Origin: Hafnia alvei
Lineage (GTDB): Bacteria > Pseudomonadota > Gammaproteobacteria > Enterobacterales > Enterobacteriaceae
DNA length: 64,000 bases
Assembly: GCF_900095695.1 (NCBI RefSeq)
Contig: NZ_FMIQ01000027.1
Location: 1-64,000, forward strand
Direction: 5' to 3'
Part shown: positions 55,698 to 64,000 of the stretch, piece after piece
How positions within the stretch are numbered: the first letter of the stretch is position 1
Layout: the number at the start of each line of letters is the position of its first letter
Notes under the pieces: model-generated
Database searches by the model: none
What the model was told of the DNA's origin: nothing
Seen by the model: only the letters and a program-made list of their open reading frames with translations
Made by a program: the position numbers and the translations under genes

Positions 55698-56513
55698 ATG
55701 TCGATTAAATTGATTGCCATAGATTTGGATGGAACCCTGCTTAATAACGAACGGATGGTTGCTCCTGCGGTGAAACAGGCTATTTTGGCGGCCAAAGCGC
55801 AAGGCGTGCATGTGGTGTTAGCAACGGGACGTCCATTTATCGGCGCACAGCAATATCTGCGTGAATTGGAGTTGGATACCGCCGGATGCTACTGCCTTTG
55901 CAACAATGGTGGTCTGATTGTTCATGCCGAAAACGGGGAACCTTTATTTGAAACCCTGCTTGATAATGCCGACTATTTATACCTCGAATCGCTATCGCGT
56001 CAGGTCGGTTCGCATTTTCACGCGCTCGATCATCACAAGCTCTATACGGCTAACCGTGACGTCAGCAAATATACCGTCCATGAATCGTTTATTACCGGCA
56101 TTCCTCTGCATTTCTGCCCTGCGGATGAAATGGATAAAAGCATTCGCTTCCCAAAAGTGATGATGATCGACCATCCTGAAGTGCTTGATGCTGCGATTGC
56201 TCGCATTCCTGCGCAAGCGTATGAACGCTATACCATGATGAAAAGCAGCCCTTATTTCCTCGAAGTATTGAACAAAGATGCAGATAAAGGGAAAGGCATT
56301 GCGCGCTTGGCGCAATATCTGAATATCCCACGAGAAAACGTGATGTGTATTGGCGATCACGGCAATGACTTAGCGATGGTCGAATATGCGGGCGTTGGTG
56401 TTGCCATGGGTAACGCTGAGCCAGCAATTAAAGAAGCGGCCCAGTTTGTTACCACGAGTAATCAGGAAGATGGCGTGGCTGTAGCGATCAATAAGTTTGT
56501 ATTGGGGAAATAA
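55698..56513 (+). CDS. yidA: HAD-family sugar phosphatase YidA
   Basis: A Cof-type HAD phosphatase of 271 residues (E. coli 270), active in E. coli on small phosphorylated sugars. Motif I is AIDLDGTLLNNE (about 7-18), motif II is ATGRP, and motif IV is GDHGNDLAM. The ATG at 55698 follows AAGGGA; a GTG one codon earlier is possible. A family 1 repeat lies downstream in the convergent gap. Confidence 0.93.
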   Translation: MSIKLIAIDLDGTLLNNERMVAPAVKQAILAAKAQGVHVVLATGRPFIGAQQYLRELELDTAGCYCLCNNGGLIVHAENGEPLFETLLDNADYLYLESLSRQVGSHFHALDHHKLYTANRDVSKYTVHESFITGIPLHFCPADEMDKSIRFPKVMMIDHPEVLDAAIARIPAQAYERYTMMKSSPYFLEVLNKDADKGKGIARLAQYLNIPRENVMCIGDHGNDLAMVEYAGVGVAMGNAEPAIKEAAQFVTTSNQEDGVAVAINKFVLGK

Positions 56514-56612
56514 AATACTTATTTAGCCTTCCATAATAATTAAGCCACAGAATGTTGGTTTTGACCTTATCGGCACGTTACCGGACAGCCGAATGAATCA
56601 TGAAGGTTAGGA

Positions 56613-56827
56613 TTCGCCGACAGGGATGTCGGCGAAAGAACGGAGGAGCCAGGATGGCGATTGCCGTTCGTTCCGTTAAAACCGTAATGATGAAATGAGG
56701 GAACCCGCGAAGCGGGCTGGAAGGTGGTGCCAAGCCGAGGTGTTGGAGGGCGGCGATTGGCCCTCCAACTCGGACGCCTGCACAGAGGTCATGTAATACT
56801 TGGTGTTATAGGCGTTCGAAACCTTTC
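56613..56827 (-). repeat. Multi-hairpin intergenic repeat, family 1 copy C
   Basis: Read on the minus strand, the terminus GTGAAAGGTTTCG and outer arms TCGAACGCCT (56810-56819) and AGGCGTCCGA (56770-56779) come first. The variable hairpin follows (56742-56751 with 56760-56769, 10 bp). The middle differs from the other copies and contains an extra CCCGC/GCGGG hairpin (56704-56716). Then come GAACGG/CCGTTC arms around GCC/GGC with loop ATCCT (56638-56669) and a final 9-bp hairpin (56613-56621 with 56628-56636) with loop ATCCCT. It fills the gap between the convergent yidA and the dehydratase gene; nothing else is seen in 56514-56849. Confidence 0.83.
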
Positions 56828-56849
56828 ACGGAAGCGGTGTAAGCTTATT

Positions 56850-57806
56850 TTATGCTAACGCCTTCAAATACTTATCCAACACGATGTTTTTTCCGCATAA
56901 AACAACCGCGACTTTTTTACCCCGATAATCAGCTGCTAATTTCAGCATTGCCGCTAAGGCAACGCCTGCGGCCCCTTCAATCATCCAGCGATCGGTCACA
57001 GCAATAAGTTTCATGGCCTGTTTGAGCTCATCTTCGCTGACCAATACTTTTCGGTTAATCAGCTTTTGGCATAGCTCAAAGGTCACTGCACCCGGCTCAA
57101 CGCCTCCCGCGGTTCCATCGGATAGCGTACTTTTTTCTTCTACTTCATAGATATGACCGGCTTCCAGATTGCTATACATGCTGGTGGCGTTCTCTGGCCA
57201 ACACCCGATGATTTCCGTTTGCGGTGAGAGTGTTTTGAGCGCGGTGGCAATTCCTGAAATTAAGCCACCGCCCCCCACGGCAATGAAAACGGCATCTAAA
57301 TCAGCCTGCTGTTCCGCTATTTCTGCACCACAGGTGCCTTGGCCTGCAATCACCTGCAAATCGTTATAGGGAGAGATATAGGTAAGGTGCTGCTCAGCGG
57401 CAGCTGCGCTGGCTGCGAGTTCGGAATTAAGCGCATCACCGGCCACTAAGCGCACATCGCCTCCGAATGCGCGGATGGTATCCAGTTTGATGGCTGCCGC
57501 GGATTCAGGTGCGTAGATCGTAGCTTTAATTCCTGCAATTTTTCCTGCTAGAGCAACACCTTGTCCGTGATTTCCGGTGGATGCGGTGATCACGCCCTGC
57601 TCTCTCTGCTTATCGCTGAGTAAACGTAGCTTATTGCTGGCACCGCGAAACTTGAAAGAGCCGGTGTGCTGTAAGTGTTCGCACTTTAAATACACCTCAC
57701 AACCCGTGTGTGAAGAAAGCAAAACGCTGTGATCGAGCGGTGTGACTCGTACCTGCGGGCGCAGTGCCTGATGAGCTTGCATGATGTCTTCAAAGAGAGT
57801 CGTCAT
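56850..57806 (-). CDS. PLP-dependent serine/threonine dehydratase
   Basis: A fold-type II pyridoxal-phosphate enzyme of 318 residues. The PLP lysine is in TGSFKFRGASNK (about residue 53). The phosphate-binding tetraglycine loop is AVGGGGLISG, and the C-terminal CGKNI matches the family's cofactor-contacting CGGN segment. Sequence and length fit catabolic threonine/serine dehydratases or serine racemase-like enzymes rather than IlvA, since there is no ACT-like regulatory domain. The substrate is not determined. I chose the ATG at 57806 with an AAGGAAA site; a start 19 codons upstream is less likely. It is divergent from dgoR. Confidence 0.87.
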   Translation of the reverse strand: MTTLFEDIMQAHQALRPQVRVTPLDHSVLLSSHTGCEVYLKCEHLQHTGSFKFRGASNKLRLLSDKQREQGVITASTGNHGQGVALAGKIAGIKATIYAPESAAAIKLDTIRAFGGDVRLVAGDALNSELAASAAAAEQHLTYISPYNDLQVIAGQGTCGAEIAEQQADLDAVFIAVGGGGLISGIATALKTLSPQTEIIGCWPENATSMYSNLEAGHIYEVEEKSTLSDGTAGGVEPGAVTFELCQKLINRKVLVSEDELKQAMKLIAVTDRWMIEGAAGVALAAMLKLAADYRGKKVAVVLCGKNIVLDKYLKALA

Positions 57807-57946
57807 CGGGTTTCCTTGTGCATTTTCAATGTTGGGTAAGAGAAAAGAAGAGCATGGCTTCAAATTGACCTATTTGGCGCGACAAATAAACCCCGGATTA
57901 GCAACGGCGTAAAATGAACTCCGGTTGTCTATTTTGTGATCCAAAT

Positions 57947-58029
57947 TGTAGTACCAGATTGTAATTTAATACTACAGTATGGTTGTGGTTATGCGGTGGT
58001 GTTTTTGTTTTGTACTGCATTAGTGCAGT
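57947..58029 (+). promoter_or_regulatory. Candidate DgoR operators upstream of dgoR
   Basis: TGTAGTA (57947-57953) and TACTACA (57970-57976) form an inverted repeat, and ACTGCA/TGCAGT (58014-58019, 58024-58029) a second. The TGTAGTAC core is typical of FadR-type GntR regulators such as DgoR. Each half-site region could serve dgo autorepression or the divergent dehydratase gene. The promoter elements themselves are not clear. Confidence 0.55.
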
Positions 58030-58089
58030 TATTTTATTCACTTGACGGTAAAGTAGGAGGAACGTTACGAGCCTCCAAGTGGAAAAATT

Positions 58090-58788
58090 ATGAACAAGAC
58101 TGAATTGAGTAAAACCGATCGCATTATTGCTGAGATTGGTCAGCAGATTATCAGTGGGAAGTATGTGCCAGGCTCATCTCTGCCGTCAGAAGCTGAGATG
58201 TGTGAGGAATTTCAGACCTCGCGCAACATTATTCGCGAAGTACTTCGAGCGCTTACGGCGAAACGGTTGGTTGAGGTAAAGCGCTATCGCGGTGCTTTTG
58301 TGGCTGCGCGTAATCAATGGAACTACTTGGATACTGACGTTCTGCAGTGGGTACTTGCCAATGATTATGACCCTCGTTTGATTAGTGCATTGAGTGAGGT
58401 GCGTAACTTGGTCGAACCCTCGATTGCTCGCTGGGCTGCTGAGAGAGCGACCTCCAGCGAACTGGCAGAAATAGAGGCCGCGCTGAATGATATGAACCGG
58501 CATCATCAAGATTTTAATGCGTTTAATGAGGCTGATATTCGCTTCCACGAAGCCGTGTTGTCCTCCGTGCACAATCCTGTTTTACAGCAGTTAAATGTGG
58601 CAATCAGCTCATTACAAAGAGCGGTTTTTGAGCGTACGTATATGCCTGATGAGGGCAATATGCCGAGAACATTGCGCGAGCATCAGGCTCTTTACGATGC
58701 GATTCGCCATCAGAATGCCGATGCAGCAGAGCAGGCGGCGCTTGCAATGATTGCGAGCTCGACGAGGAGATTAAAGGATGAAATATGA
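58090..58788 (+). CDS. dgoR: D-galactonate operon repressor DgoR
   Basis: A FadR-subfamily GntR regulator of 232 residues (E. coli 229). The winged HTH includes TSRNIIREVLRALTAKRLVE (about 45-64), and an FCD domain binds D-galactonate to release DNA. It is first in dgoRKADT, and its stop codon overlaps the dgoK start as ATGA. It has a GGAAA site; a GGAGG/CCTCC hairpin (58056-58076) precedes it. Confidence 0.95.
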   Translation: MNKTELSKTDRIIAEIGQQIISGKYVPGSSLPSEAEMCEEFQTSRNIIREVLRALTAKRLVEVKRYRGAFVAARNQWNYLDTDVLQWVLANDYDPRLISALSEVRNLVEPSIARWAAERATSSELAEIEAALNDMNRHHQDFNAFNEADIRFHEAVLSSVHNPVLQQLNVAISSLQRAVFERTYMPDEGNMPRTLREHQALYDAIRHQNADAAEQAALAMIASSTRRLKDEI

Positions 58789-59687
58789 ATGAAAGTTTTA
58801 TAGCGATTGATTGGGGGTCGACCAATCTCCGTGCATGGCTTTATAAGCAAGGTTTATGCATGGACTCTCTTAATTCAGAATCTGGCGTGACCCGTTTGCA
58901 AGGGCAAACTCCGCAGCAGGTTTTTACTCACTTTATGCAACCATGGTTTCAGGATTATGGCCAGTTACCCACGCTAATGGCTGGAATGGTGGGAAGCAAT
59001 GCAGGATGGCAAGCGGTTCCTTACCTACATTGCCCTGTTTCTCTGGGTGAAATCGCTCATCATCTTACCTCCGTTCATTCACCGAATATGGCCGATATCC
59101 GCATTATTCCTGGGCTATGCATCGATCGTTCTGACAATTCCAATGTGATGCGGGGAGAAGAAACACAGCTTATCGGTGCACACCAAATACACGCATCCTC
59201 TCGCTATATTATGCCCGGTACCCATAGCAAATGGGTACATCTGTCGGGTGAATGCGTTGATGACTTCCGTACGGTGATTACCGGCGAACTGCATTATTTG
59301 CTGCTACAGCACGGCCTTATCGGCGTGGGTATTGGTGAACAATTTTCCTCTCCAGAGGCGTTCCGCCAAGGAATGGAAATAGGATTCAATGATGCCAATA
59401 TTTTGCGCTGTTTATTTGAAACACGCGCTGCGCATCTATTAGGAAGAAGAGACAAAAGCACGGTAAGCGATTGGTTATCCGGCGTATTAATTGGCAATGA
59501 AGTCGCCCAGATGCAGCAGGATTATGCCTTGAGCTCCCACGATGATATTACGCTGATCGGTAGCCAAAAATTGACCGAACGCTATGCGCAGGCGTTGAAA
59601 TTCGCCGGTATAAATTACCAAGCGATTGAAGGGGATGTGGCGTTTCAGGCTGGGATAAGGAGTGTTGCAAATGTCTTGGGTTACTAA
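58785..59687 (+). CDS. dgoK: 2-dehydro-3-deoxygalactonokinase DgoK
   Basis: Phosphorylates 2-keto-3-deoxygalactonate using ATP, the second step of galactonate breakdown. It has 300 residues (E. coli 292). The N-terminal actin-like ATP-binding motif is AIDWGSTNLRAWLY; PGTHSKWV is a family block. Its start overlaps dgoR (ATGA) and its end overlaps dgoA by 17 bp. Confidence 0.95.
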   Translation: MNESFIAIDWGSTNLRAWLYKQGLCMDSLNSESGVTRLQGQTPQQVFTHFMQPWFQDYGQLPTLMAGMVGSNAGWQAVPYLHCPVSLGEIAHHLTSVHSPNMADIRIIPGLCIDRSDNSNVMRGEETQLIGAHQIHASSRYIMPGTHSKWVHLSGECVDDFRTVITGELHYLLLQHGLIGVGIGEQFSSPEAFRQGMEIGFNDANILRCLFETRAAHLLGRRDKSTVSDWLSGVLIGNEVAQMQQDYALSSHDDITLIGSQKLTERYAQALKFAGINYQAIEGDVAFQAGIRSVANVLGY

Positions 59688-60288
59688 ACTGCCGTTGATT
59701 GCCATCTTGCGCGGGATTAAGCCGCAAGAGGTTGAAGCACATATCACCGTGTTAATAGACGCCGGATTTGATGCCATAGAGATCCCGCTAAATTCACCGG
59801 AGTGGGAAAAAAGCATCGCACTGGCGGTAACGCTGTTTGGCCATCAAGCGCTGATTGGTGCGGGTACCGTATTAAAACCAGAACACGTTGAGCGCTTACA
59901 TGCGCTGAACAGCAAGCTGGTTGTGACTCCAAACACTGAACCTGATGTTATCCGCCGTGCGGTTGATTGTCAGATGTTGGTATGTTGTGGATGTGCCACG
60001 GCGACAGAAGCGTTTCATGCAATAGACGCAGGTGCTCAGGCGTTAAAGATTTTTCCTTCGGCAGCATTTGGCCCTGATTACGTGAAAGCACTCAAAGCGG
60101 TTCTTCCCGCTGAAATTCCCGTATTTGCTGTTGGTGGCGTTACGCCAGAAAACTTACATGAATATCTGAACGCGGGCTGCATTGGTGCGGGATTAGGTGG
60201 TGATTTGTATCGTGCAGGGCAGAGCGTAGAGCGAACCGCTCAGCAAGCGAAGGCTTTCGTGAAAGCATATAAGGATGCAGTGCAATGA
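59671..60288 (+). CDS. dgoA: 2-dehydro-3-deoxy-6-phosphogalactonate aldolase DgoA
   Basis: Cleaves KDPGal to pyruvate and glyceraldehyde 3-phosphate by a Schiff-base mechanism. It has 205 residues, as in E. coli. The active-site lysine is in AQALKIFPS, with the substrate phosphate loop in VGGVTPENL. The ATG at 59671 has an AAGGAG site 8 bp upstream, inside dgoK. It ends in ATGA with dgoD. Confidence 0.96.
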   Translation: MSWVTKLPLIAILRGIKPQEVEAHITVLIDAGFDAIEIPLNSPEWEKSIALAVTLFGHQALIGAGTVLKPEHVERLHALNSKLVVTPNTEPDVIRRAVDCQMLVCCGCATATEAFHAIDAGAQALKIFPSAAFGPDYVKALKAVLPAEIPVFAVGGVTPENLHEYLNAGCIGAGLGGDLYRAGQSVERTAQQAKAFVKAYKDAVQ

Positions 60289-61433
60289 AAATTACTAAAT
60301 TAACCACCTACCGTTTGCCGCCTAGATGGATGTTTTTAAAAATAGAAACCGATGAAGGTATCGTTGGTTGGGGCGAGCCCGTCATTGAAGGCAAAGCTAA
60401 AAGCGTTGAAGCCGCAGTGCACGAGCTAGGTGAATTTATTATTGGGCAAGATCCTGCGCGAATTAATGATATTTGGCAGATGCTTTACCGTAGTAGTTTT
60501 TATCGCGGCGGCCCGATCTTAATGAGCGCTATATCAGGTATTGATCAGGCGTTGTGGGACATAAAAGGCAAAGCATTAGGTGCACCGGTGTACCAACTGC
60601 TCGGCGGATTAGTTCGTGACAAAATTAAAGCCTATAGCTGGGTTGGTGGCGATCGGCCATCTGATGTCATTGATGGTATTAAAAAACTTACGGCGGCTGG
60701 CTTTGATACCTTTAAGCTCAACGGCTGTGAGGAAATGGGCATTATTGATAACGCCCGTAAAGTGGATGCAGCGGTTGAAGTGGTAGCAGAAATCCGAGCT
60801 GAATTTGGCAATCGCATTGAGTTTGGTTTGGATTTTCATGGCCGCGTCGATGCGCCGATGGCAAAAATCCTTATCAAAGAGTTAGAGCCTTATCGCCCTT
60901 TATTTATCGAAGAGCCGGTGTTGGCAGAACAAGCTGAATATTATTCCCGTCTAGCTGCTCAAACGCATATCCCAATTGCTGCGGGTGAGCGTATGTATTC
61001 ACGTTTTGATTTTAAACGTGTATTGGCTGATGGTGGTTTGGCGATTGTACAACCCGACCTTTCTCACGCAGGTGGTATTACCGAATGCTTTAAAATTGCC
61101 GCCATGGCTGAGTCCTATGATGTTGCATTAGCGCCGCACTGCCCTCTAGGCCCGATTGCGTTGGCTTCCTGCTTACACTTGGATTTTGTGGCCCGTAATG
61201 CCGTGTTACAAGAACAAAGCATGGGAATTCACTACAACCAAGGTGCTGAACTGCTTGATTACGTGGTGAATAAAGAAGACTTCAATATGGTTGATGGCCA
61301 TTTTTATCCATTAAATAAGCCAGGCCTTGGCGTTGAAATTAATGAAGAAATGGTGATAGAACGTAGTAAAAATGCACCTGATTGGCATAATCCGGTTTGG
61401 CGGTATCCCGATGGTGCCATCGCCGAATGGTGA
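60285..61433 (+). CDS. dgoD: D-galactonate dehydratase DgoD
   Basis: An enolase-superfamily enzyme of 382 residues, as in E. coli, that dehydrates D-galactonate to 2-keto-3-deoxygalactonate. Metal ligands lie in GLDFHGR, LFIEEPV and AAGERM, with the catalytic histidines in the FHGR and APHCPLGP segments. It overlaps dgoA by 4 bp. A palindromic repeat separates it from dgoT. Confidence 0.96.
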   Translation: MKITKLTTYRLPPRWMFLKIETDEGIVGWGEPVIEGKAKSVEAAVHELGEFIIGQDPARINDIWQMLYRSSFYRGGPILMSAISGIDQALWDIKGKALGAPVYQLLGGLVRDKIKAYSWVGGDRPSDVIDGIKKLTAAGFDTFKLNGCEEMGIIDNARKVDAAVEVVAEIRAEFGNRIEFGLDFHGRVDAPMAKILIKELEPYRPLFIEEPVLAEQAEYYSRLAAQTHIPIAAGERMYSRFDFKRVLADGGLAIVQPDLSHAGGITECFKIAAMAESYDVALAPHCPLGPIALASCLHLDFVARNAVLQEQSMGIHYNQGAELLDYVVNKEDFNMVDGHFYPLNKPGLGVEINEEMVIERSKNAPDWHNPVWRYPDGAIAEW

Positions 61434-61445
61434 TCAGCCTTCGTA

Positions 61446-61548
<103 letters not shown>

Positions 61549-61697
61549 CATTGGCTGCTCGTTGGCGTTAAATATATAAACAAATAATAAATATTAAACG
61601 GCGTATCTTTCTCGCAGGGGATCGTGACGCCTAGAGTCGGCGTTAAATAATTACGCTATTCAAATATAGATACTCCGATATTATAAGTGAGAAGAAT

Positions 61698-62989
61698 ATG
61701 AGTGATATAACACTGTCTTCTGTTCCTACAAAAAGGCGTTATTTAACGCTATTAATGATTTTTATTACCGTTGTGATTTGTTATGTCGATCGCGCTAATT
61801 TGGCCGTTGCTTCTGCGCATATTCAAGCGGAGTTTGGGATTAGCAAATCAGAGATGGGATATATTTTCTCGGCGTTTGCCTGGACATACACTTTATGCCA
61901 AATACCGGGCGGGCGCTTTCTCGATCGTATGGGAGCTAAGACAACCTATTTTATCGCGATTATGGGATGGTCTATTGGAACCTTATTCCAAGGTTTTGCC
62001 AACGGGTTGGTATCGCTGATAACTCTGCGAGCGGTAACTGGCATGTTTGAAGCTCCTGCTTTTCCAACCAATAACCGCATTGTCACTAGCTGGTTCCCCG
62101 AGCAAGAACGAGCTTCTGCGGTAGGATTTTATACGTCTGGCCAATTTGTCGGTTTAGCGTTTTTAACCCCTTTGCTGATTTGGTTACAAGAGGAGACCAG
62201 CTGGCACTGGGTGTTCATCGTGACGGGTGCAGTTGGTATTCTTTGGGCTGTGATATGGCGCTTTGTCTATCAGGCCCCACGCAAAAGTAAGTTCGCCAAT
62301 CAGCTGAGATTGACCATATTGCTAACGGCGGTGGCATGGTTGACGGCGACGTAGCGACTGGAAAAAAAGAGGCTGCACCTTTAACAACGGCAGACTGGAA
62401 GTTGGTGTTCCATCGTAAACTTGTGGGGGTTTATATTGGGCAGTTCGCCATTGCTTCAACGCTGTGGTTTTTCCTGACTTGGTTCCCTAATTATCTCACT
62501 CAAGAAAAACATATTACCGCGCTGACCGCTGGTTTTATGACAACGGTACCGTTTATGGCTGCTTTTTTGGGGGTGATCCTTTCAGGTATTGTGGCCGATA
62601 AGCTACTGAAAAGCGGAAAGTCGATTGGTTTTGCACGAAAAACTCCAATTATCTGTGGCCTGTTGTTATCCACCTGTATTATCGGTGCAAATTATACCAA
62701 TGATCCTATGTGGATTATGATCCTGATGGCATTAGCATTCTTTGGCAACGGATTCGCATCTATTACATGGTCGCTGATTTCTTCCTTGGCGCCGATGCGT
62801 TTGATTGGGCTCACCGGCGGCGTGTTTAATTTTATTGGTGGCTTAGGCGGCATTACCGTTCCATTGGTTGTTGGGTTTCTCGCTCAATATTATGGTTTTG
62901 CTCCTTCGTTAACCTATATTGCCTCCGTGGCATTGATTGGAGCTCTCTCATACATATTTTTAGTGGGTGATGTGAAGCGTATAGATTGA
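61698..62989 (+). pseudogene. dgoT: D-galactonate transporter DgoT, interrupted by a single-base deletion
   Basis: A proton-coupled galactonate importer of the MFS anion:cation symporter family. The first frame carries residues from [19 protein letters not shown] to [14 protein letters not shown]. The second resumes at [12 protein letters not shown] and runs to the family C-terminus VGDVKRID. One missing base near 62303 (CAGCT for an expected CAGGCT) accounts for the shift. Restoring it gives 430 residues, the E. coli length, and [11 protein letters not shown] bridges the break. Galactonate import would be lost if the change is real. All other dgo genes are intact. Confidence 0.9.
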
Positions 62990-63098
62990 TATTTAAACTG
63001 TATTGCTAATAAGATTTTTCTAAATTTGAATATTTCATTAAGTTTTCTAGCCGACGTGTCGCCTCTAACCTAGATTGGACACTCGGCTGGAACTCGCA

Positions 63099-63860
63099 AT
63101 GGAAAAAAATGCAAATTTTGTTATAAAGAAAGTGATGGAAAATAGCCTTAATCTGACGGTTGATATTTTCCTACAGCCAGTTTTTGATCTCTCTAGCTTT
63201 AAATGCGTGGGGGCAGAGGTTTTAGTTAGAGGTTTTTATCGTCGCAATATTGTCGCGCCGAATTTATTTATTCATCAGCTAGAAGAGAACGGTGGAATAA
63301 TAAATTTAGGTGGCTATGTTATTGCTCAGACGTTTAAATATATGTCTGAAGTACTGATCCCTAATAATTTTCTTTATATCCTGAGCGTCAATATTTCGCT
63401 TGTGCAACTTAATGAGCAGGGATTTGCTCAAAATGTTATTCAATTGGCTGAAAAGTATAAAATTCCTGCTGATAGGGTGATGCTTGAACTCACTGAAACG
63501 CAGGGATACCCCGATATCCATGGGCAACATAATGCTGCTCAGCTGCAAGAGTATGGCTTTCTGCTAGCTTGGGATGATGTGACCAGCGCTGAAGAAGCCG
63601 AGCAAAAAATGCAGTTAGTGAAAACAGATTTCATAAAGTTAGATCGTTCTTGTTTTAAGAAAGGTGCGATGGATGAAACGCTTAAATTGATTGATAAGGC
63701 ACAGTCGCTTGATACCGATGTGGTTGCCGAGGGTATTGAAACCTTTGCGCAAACATCGCTAATGTTAAAACATGGCGTTAGATTGGCTCAGGGATTTTTG
63801 TTCTCACGCCCGTTGAACAAAGATGATTTCAACGAGGAATACATCCGCAAGCTTCAGTGA
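63099..63860 (+). CDS. EAL-domain protein (putative cyclic-di-GMP phosphodiesterase)
   Basis: A stand-alone EAL domain of 253 residues from the ATG at 63099. The signature EAL motif reads EVLVRG. Other catalytic positions appear as the Asn of SVNIS, the Glu of LELTET, WDDVTS where DDFGTG is usual, the Lys of VKTDFIKLD, and the Glu of AEGIETF. The metal- and substrate-binding residues therefore look mostly kept, but loop 6 (DDFG) is altered, which may weaken or alter activity. There is no sensory or membrane region. It stands alone 109 bp after dgoT. I do not recognise a gene symbol. Confidence 0.82.
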   Translation: MEKNANFVIKKVMENSLNLTVDIFLQPVFDLSSFKCVGAEVLVRGFYRRNIVAPNLFIHQLEENGGIINLGGYVIAQTFKYMSEVLIPNNFLYILSVNISLVQLNEQGFAQNVIQLAEKYKIPADRVMLELTETQGYPDIHGQHNAAQLQEYGFLLAWDDVTSAEEAEQKMQLVKTDFIKLDRSCFKKGAMDETLKLIDKAQSLDTDVVAEGIETFAQTSLMLKHGVRLAQGFLFSRPLNKDDFNEEYIRKLQ

Positions 63861-63921
63861 TCGAAAACCTCGCTTAGTTTATGCTAATGAGATATGCGTT
63901 ACCTTGCTTAAGGAATCAATC

Positions 63922-64000
63922 ATGTCTCGCTATGCTGAAAAGCAACTCACATTCGATCCGCGTGGGCACCAGCTCACCAATATTAATGTTTGGACCCCAG
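63922..64000 (+). CDS. yidR: YidR-like protein (DUF3748), 5' end only
   Basis: An ATG at 63922 behind AAGGA opens a frame beginning MSRYAEKQLTFDPRGHQLTN, which resembles the N-terminus of E. coli YidR, and continues to the window edge. Only 26 codons are visible. In E. coli yidR lies in the same direction beyond dgo, which supports the call. The function is unknown. Confidence 0.7.
   Translation, partial: MSRYAEKQLTFDPRGHQLTNINVWTP

Noticed and set aside
56850..57806. Assignment of the dehydratase as IlvA or TdcB
   Set aside because: It lacks the IlvA regulatory domain and has no tdc neighbours; only the general family is supported.

Overview
The window is a chromosomal segment of a member of the Enterobacterales carrying the replication origin. 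Nearly every protein is a close, near full-length match to an Escherichia coli K-12 protein, and gene order follows E. coli from the rrnC-linked yieP/hsrA/rbs block through oriC and atp to pst, mnmE-rpmH, dnaA-gyrB and dgo. The differences (no bgl or tna genes, divergent ade/adeP, a TVP38-family gene, GTG/TTG starts, AtpB with a shortened N-terminus, palindromic repeats) point away from Escherichia towards a Hafnia/Obesumbacterium-, Serratia- or Yersinia-like lineage. I favour Hafniaceae; this is an inference from recall, not a measured placement.

Layout. 1-350: promoters P1 and P2 of a ribosomal RNA operon that runs leftward out of the window. 351-2494: yieP and hsrA. 2469-8310: rbsDACBKR, leftward, with two RbsR-type operators. 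8715-14805: kup, ravA-viaA and asnA. 14960-18980: asnC, mioC, oriC, mnmG and rsmG. 19620-26564: the complete F1Fo ATP synthase operon atpIBEFHAGDC. 26837-30267: glmU and glmS. 30329-35060: PHO boxes and pstSCAB-phoU. 35733-38170: an amino-acid-type ABC transporter with no ATPase gene beside it. 38173-43784: yieH, ade (divergent from adeP), yieF, yieE. 44006-48596: a TVP38-family membrane protein, mnmE, yidC, yidD, rnpA, rpmH. 49371-55556: dnaA, dnaN, recF, gyrB. 55698-56513: yidA. 56850-57806: a PLP-dependent serine/threonine dehydratase. 58090-62989: dgoRKADT for D-galactonate. 63099-63860: an EAL-domain protein. 63922 onward: start of yidR.

How it works together. Most of the window is core machinery: initiation control (oriC, DnaA, mioC), the sliding clamp, RecF and gyrase, tRNA wobble modification by MnmE-MnmG, energy production, cell-wall precursor supply, phosphate sensing and membrane insertion. 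The accessory parts are sugar modules (ribose, galactonate), adenine uptake and deamination, and an orphan ABC transporter.

Three genes (rbsD, the TVP38-family gene and dgoT) each carry one single-base indel in an otherwise complete reading frame, so they are either recent pseudogenes or assembly errors. The most unusual feature is a family of four intergenic elements of about 190-215 bp (8494-8682, 35104-35295, 35366-35551, 56613-56827). They share a multi-hairpin layout in which loops and linkers are conserved while the stem sequences differ completely yet stay complementary. A second family of long imperfect palindromes sits between dnaN and recF and between dgoD and dgoT.
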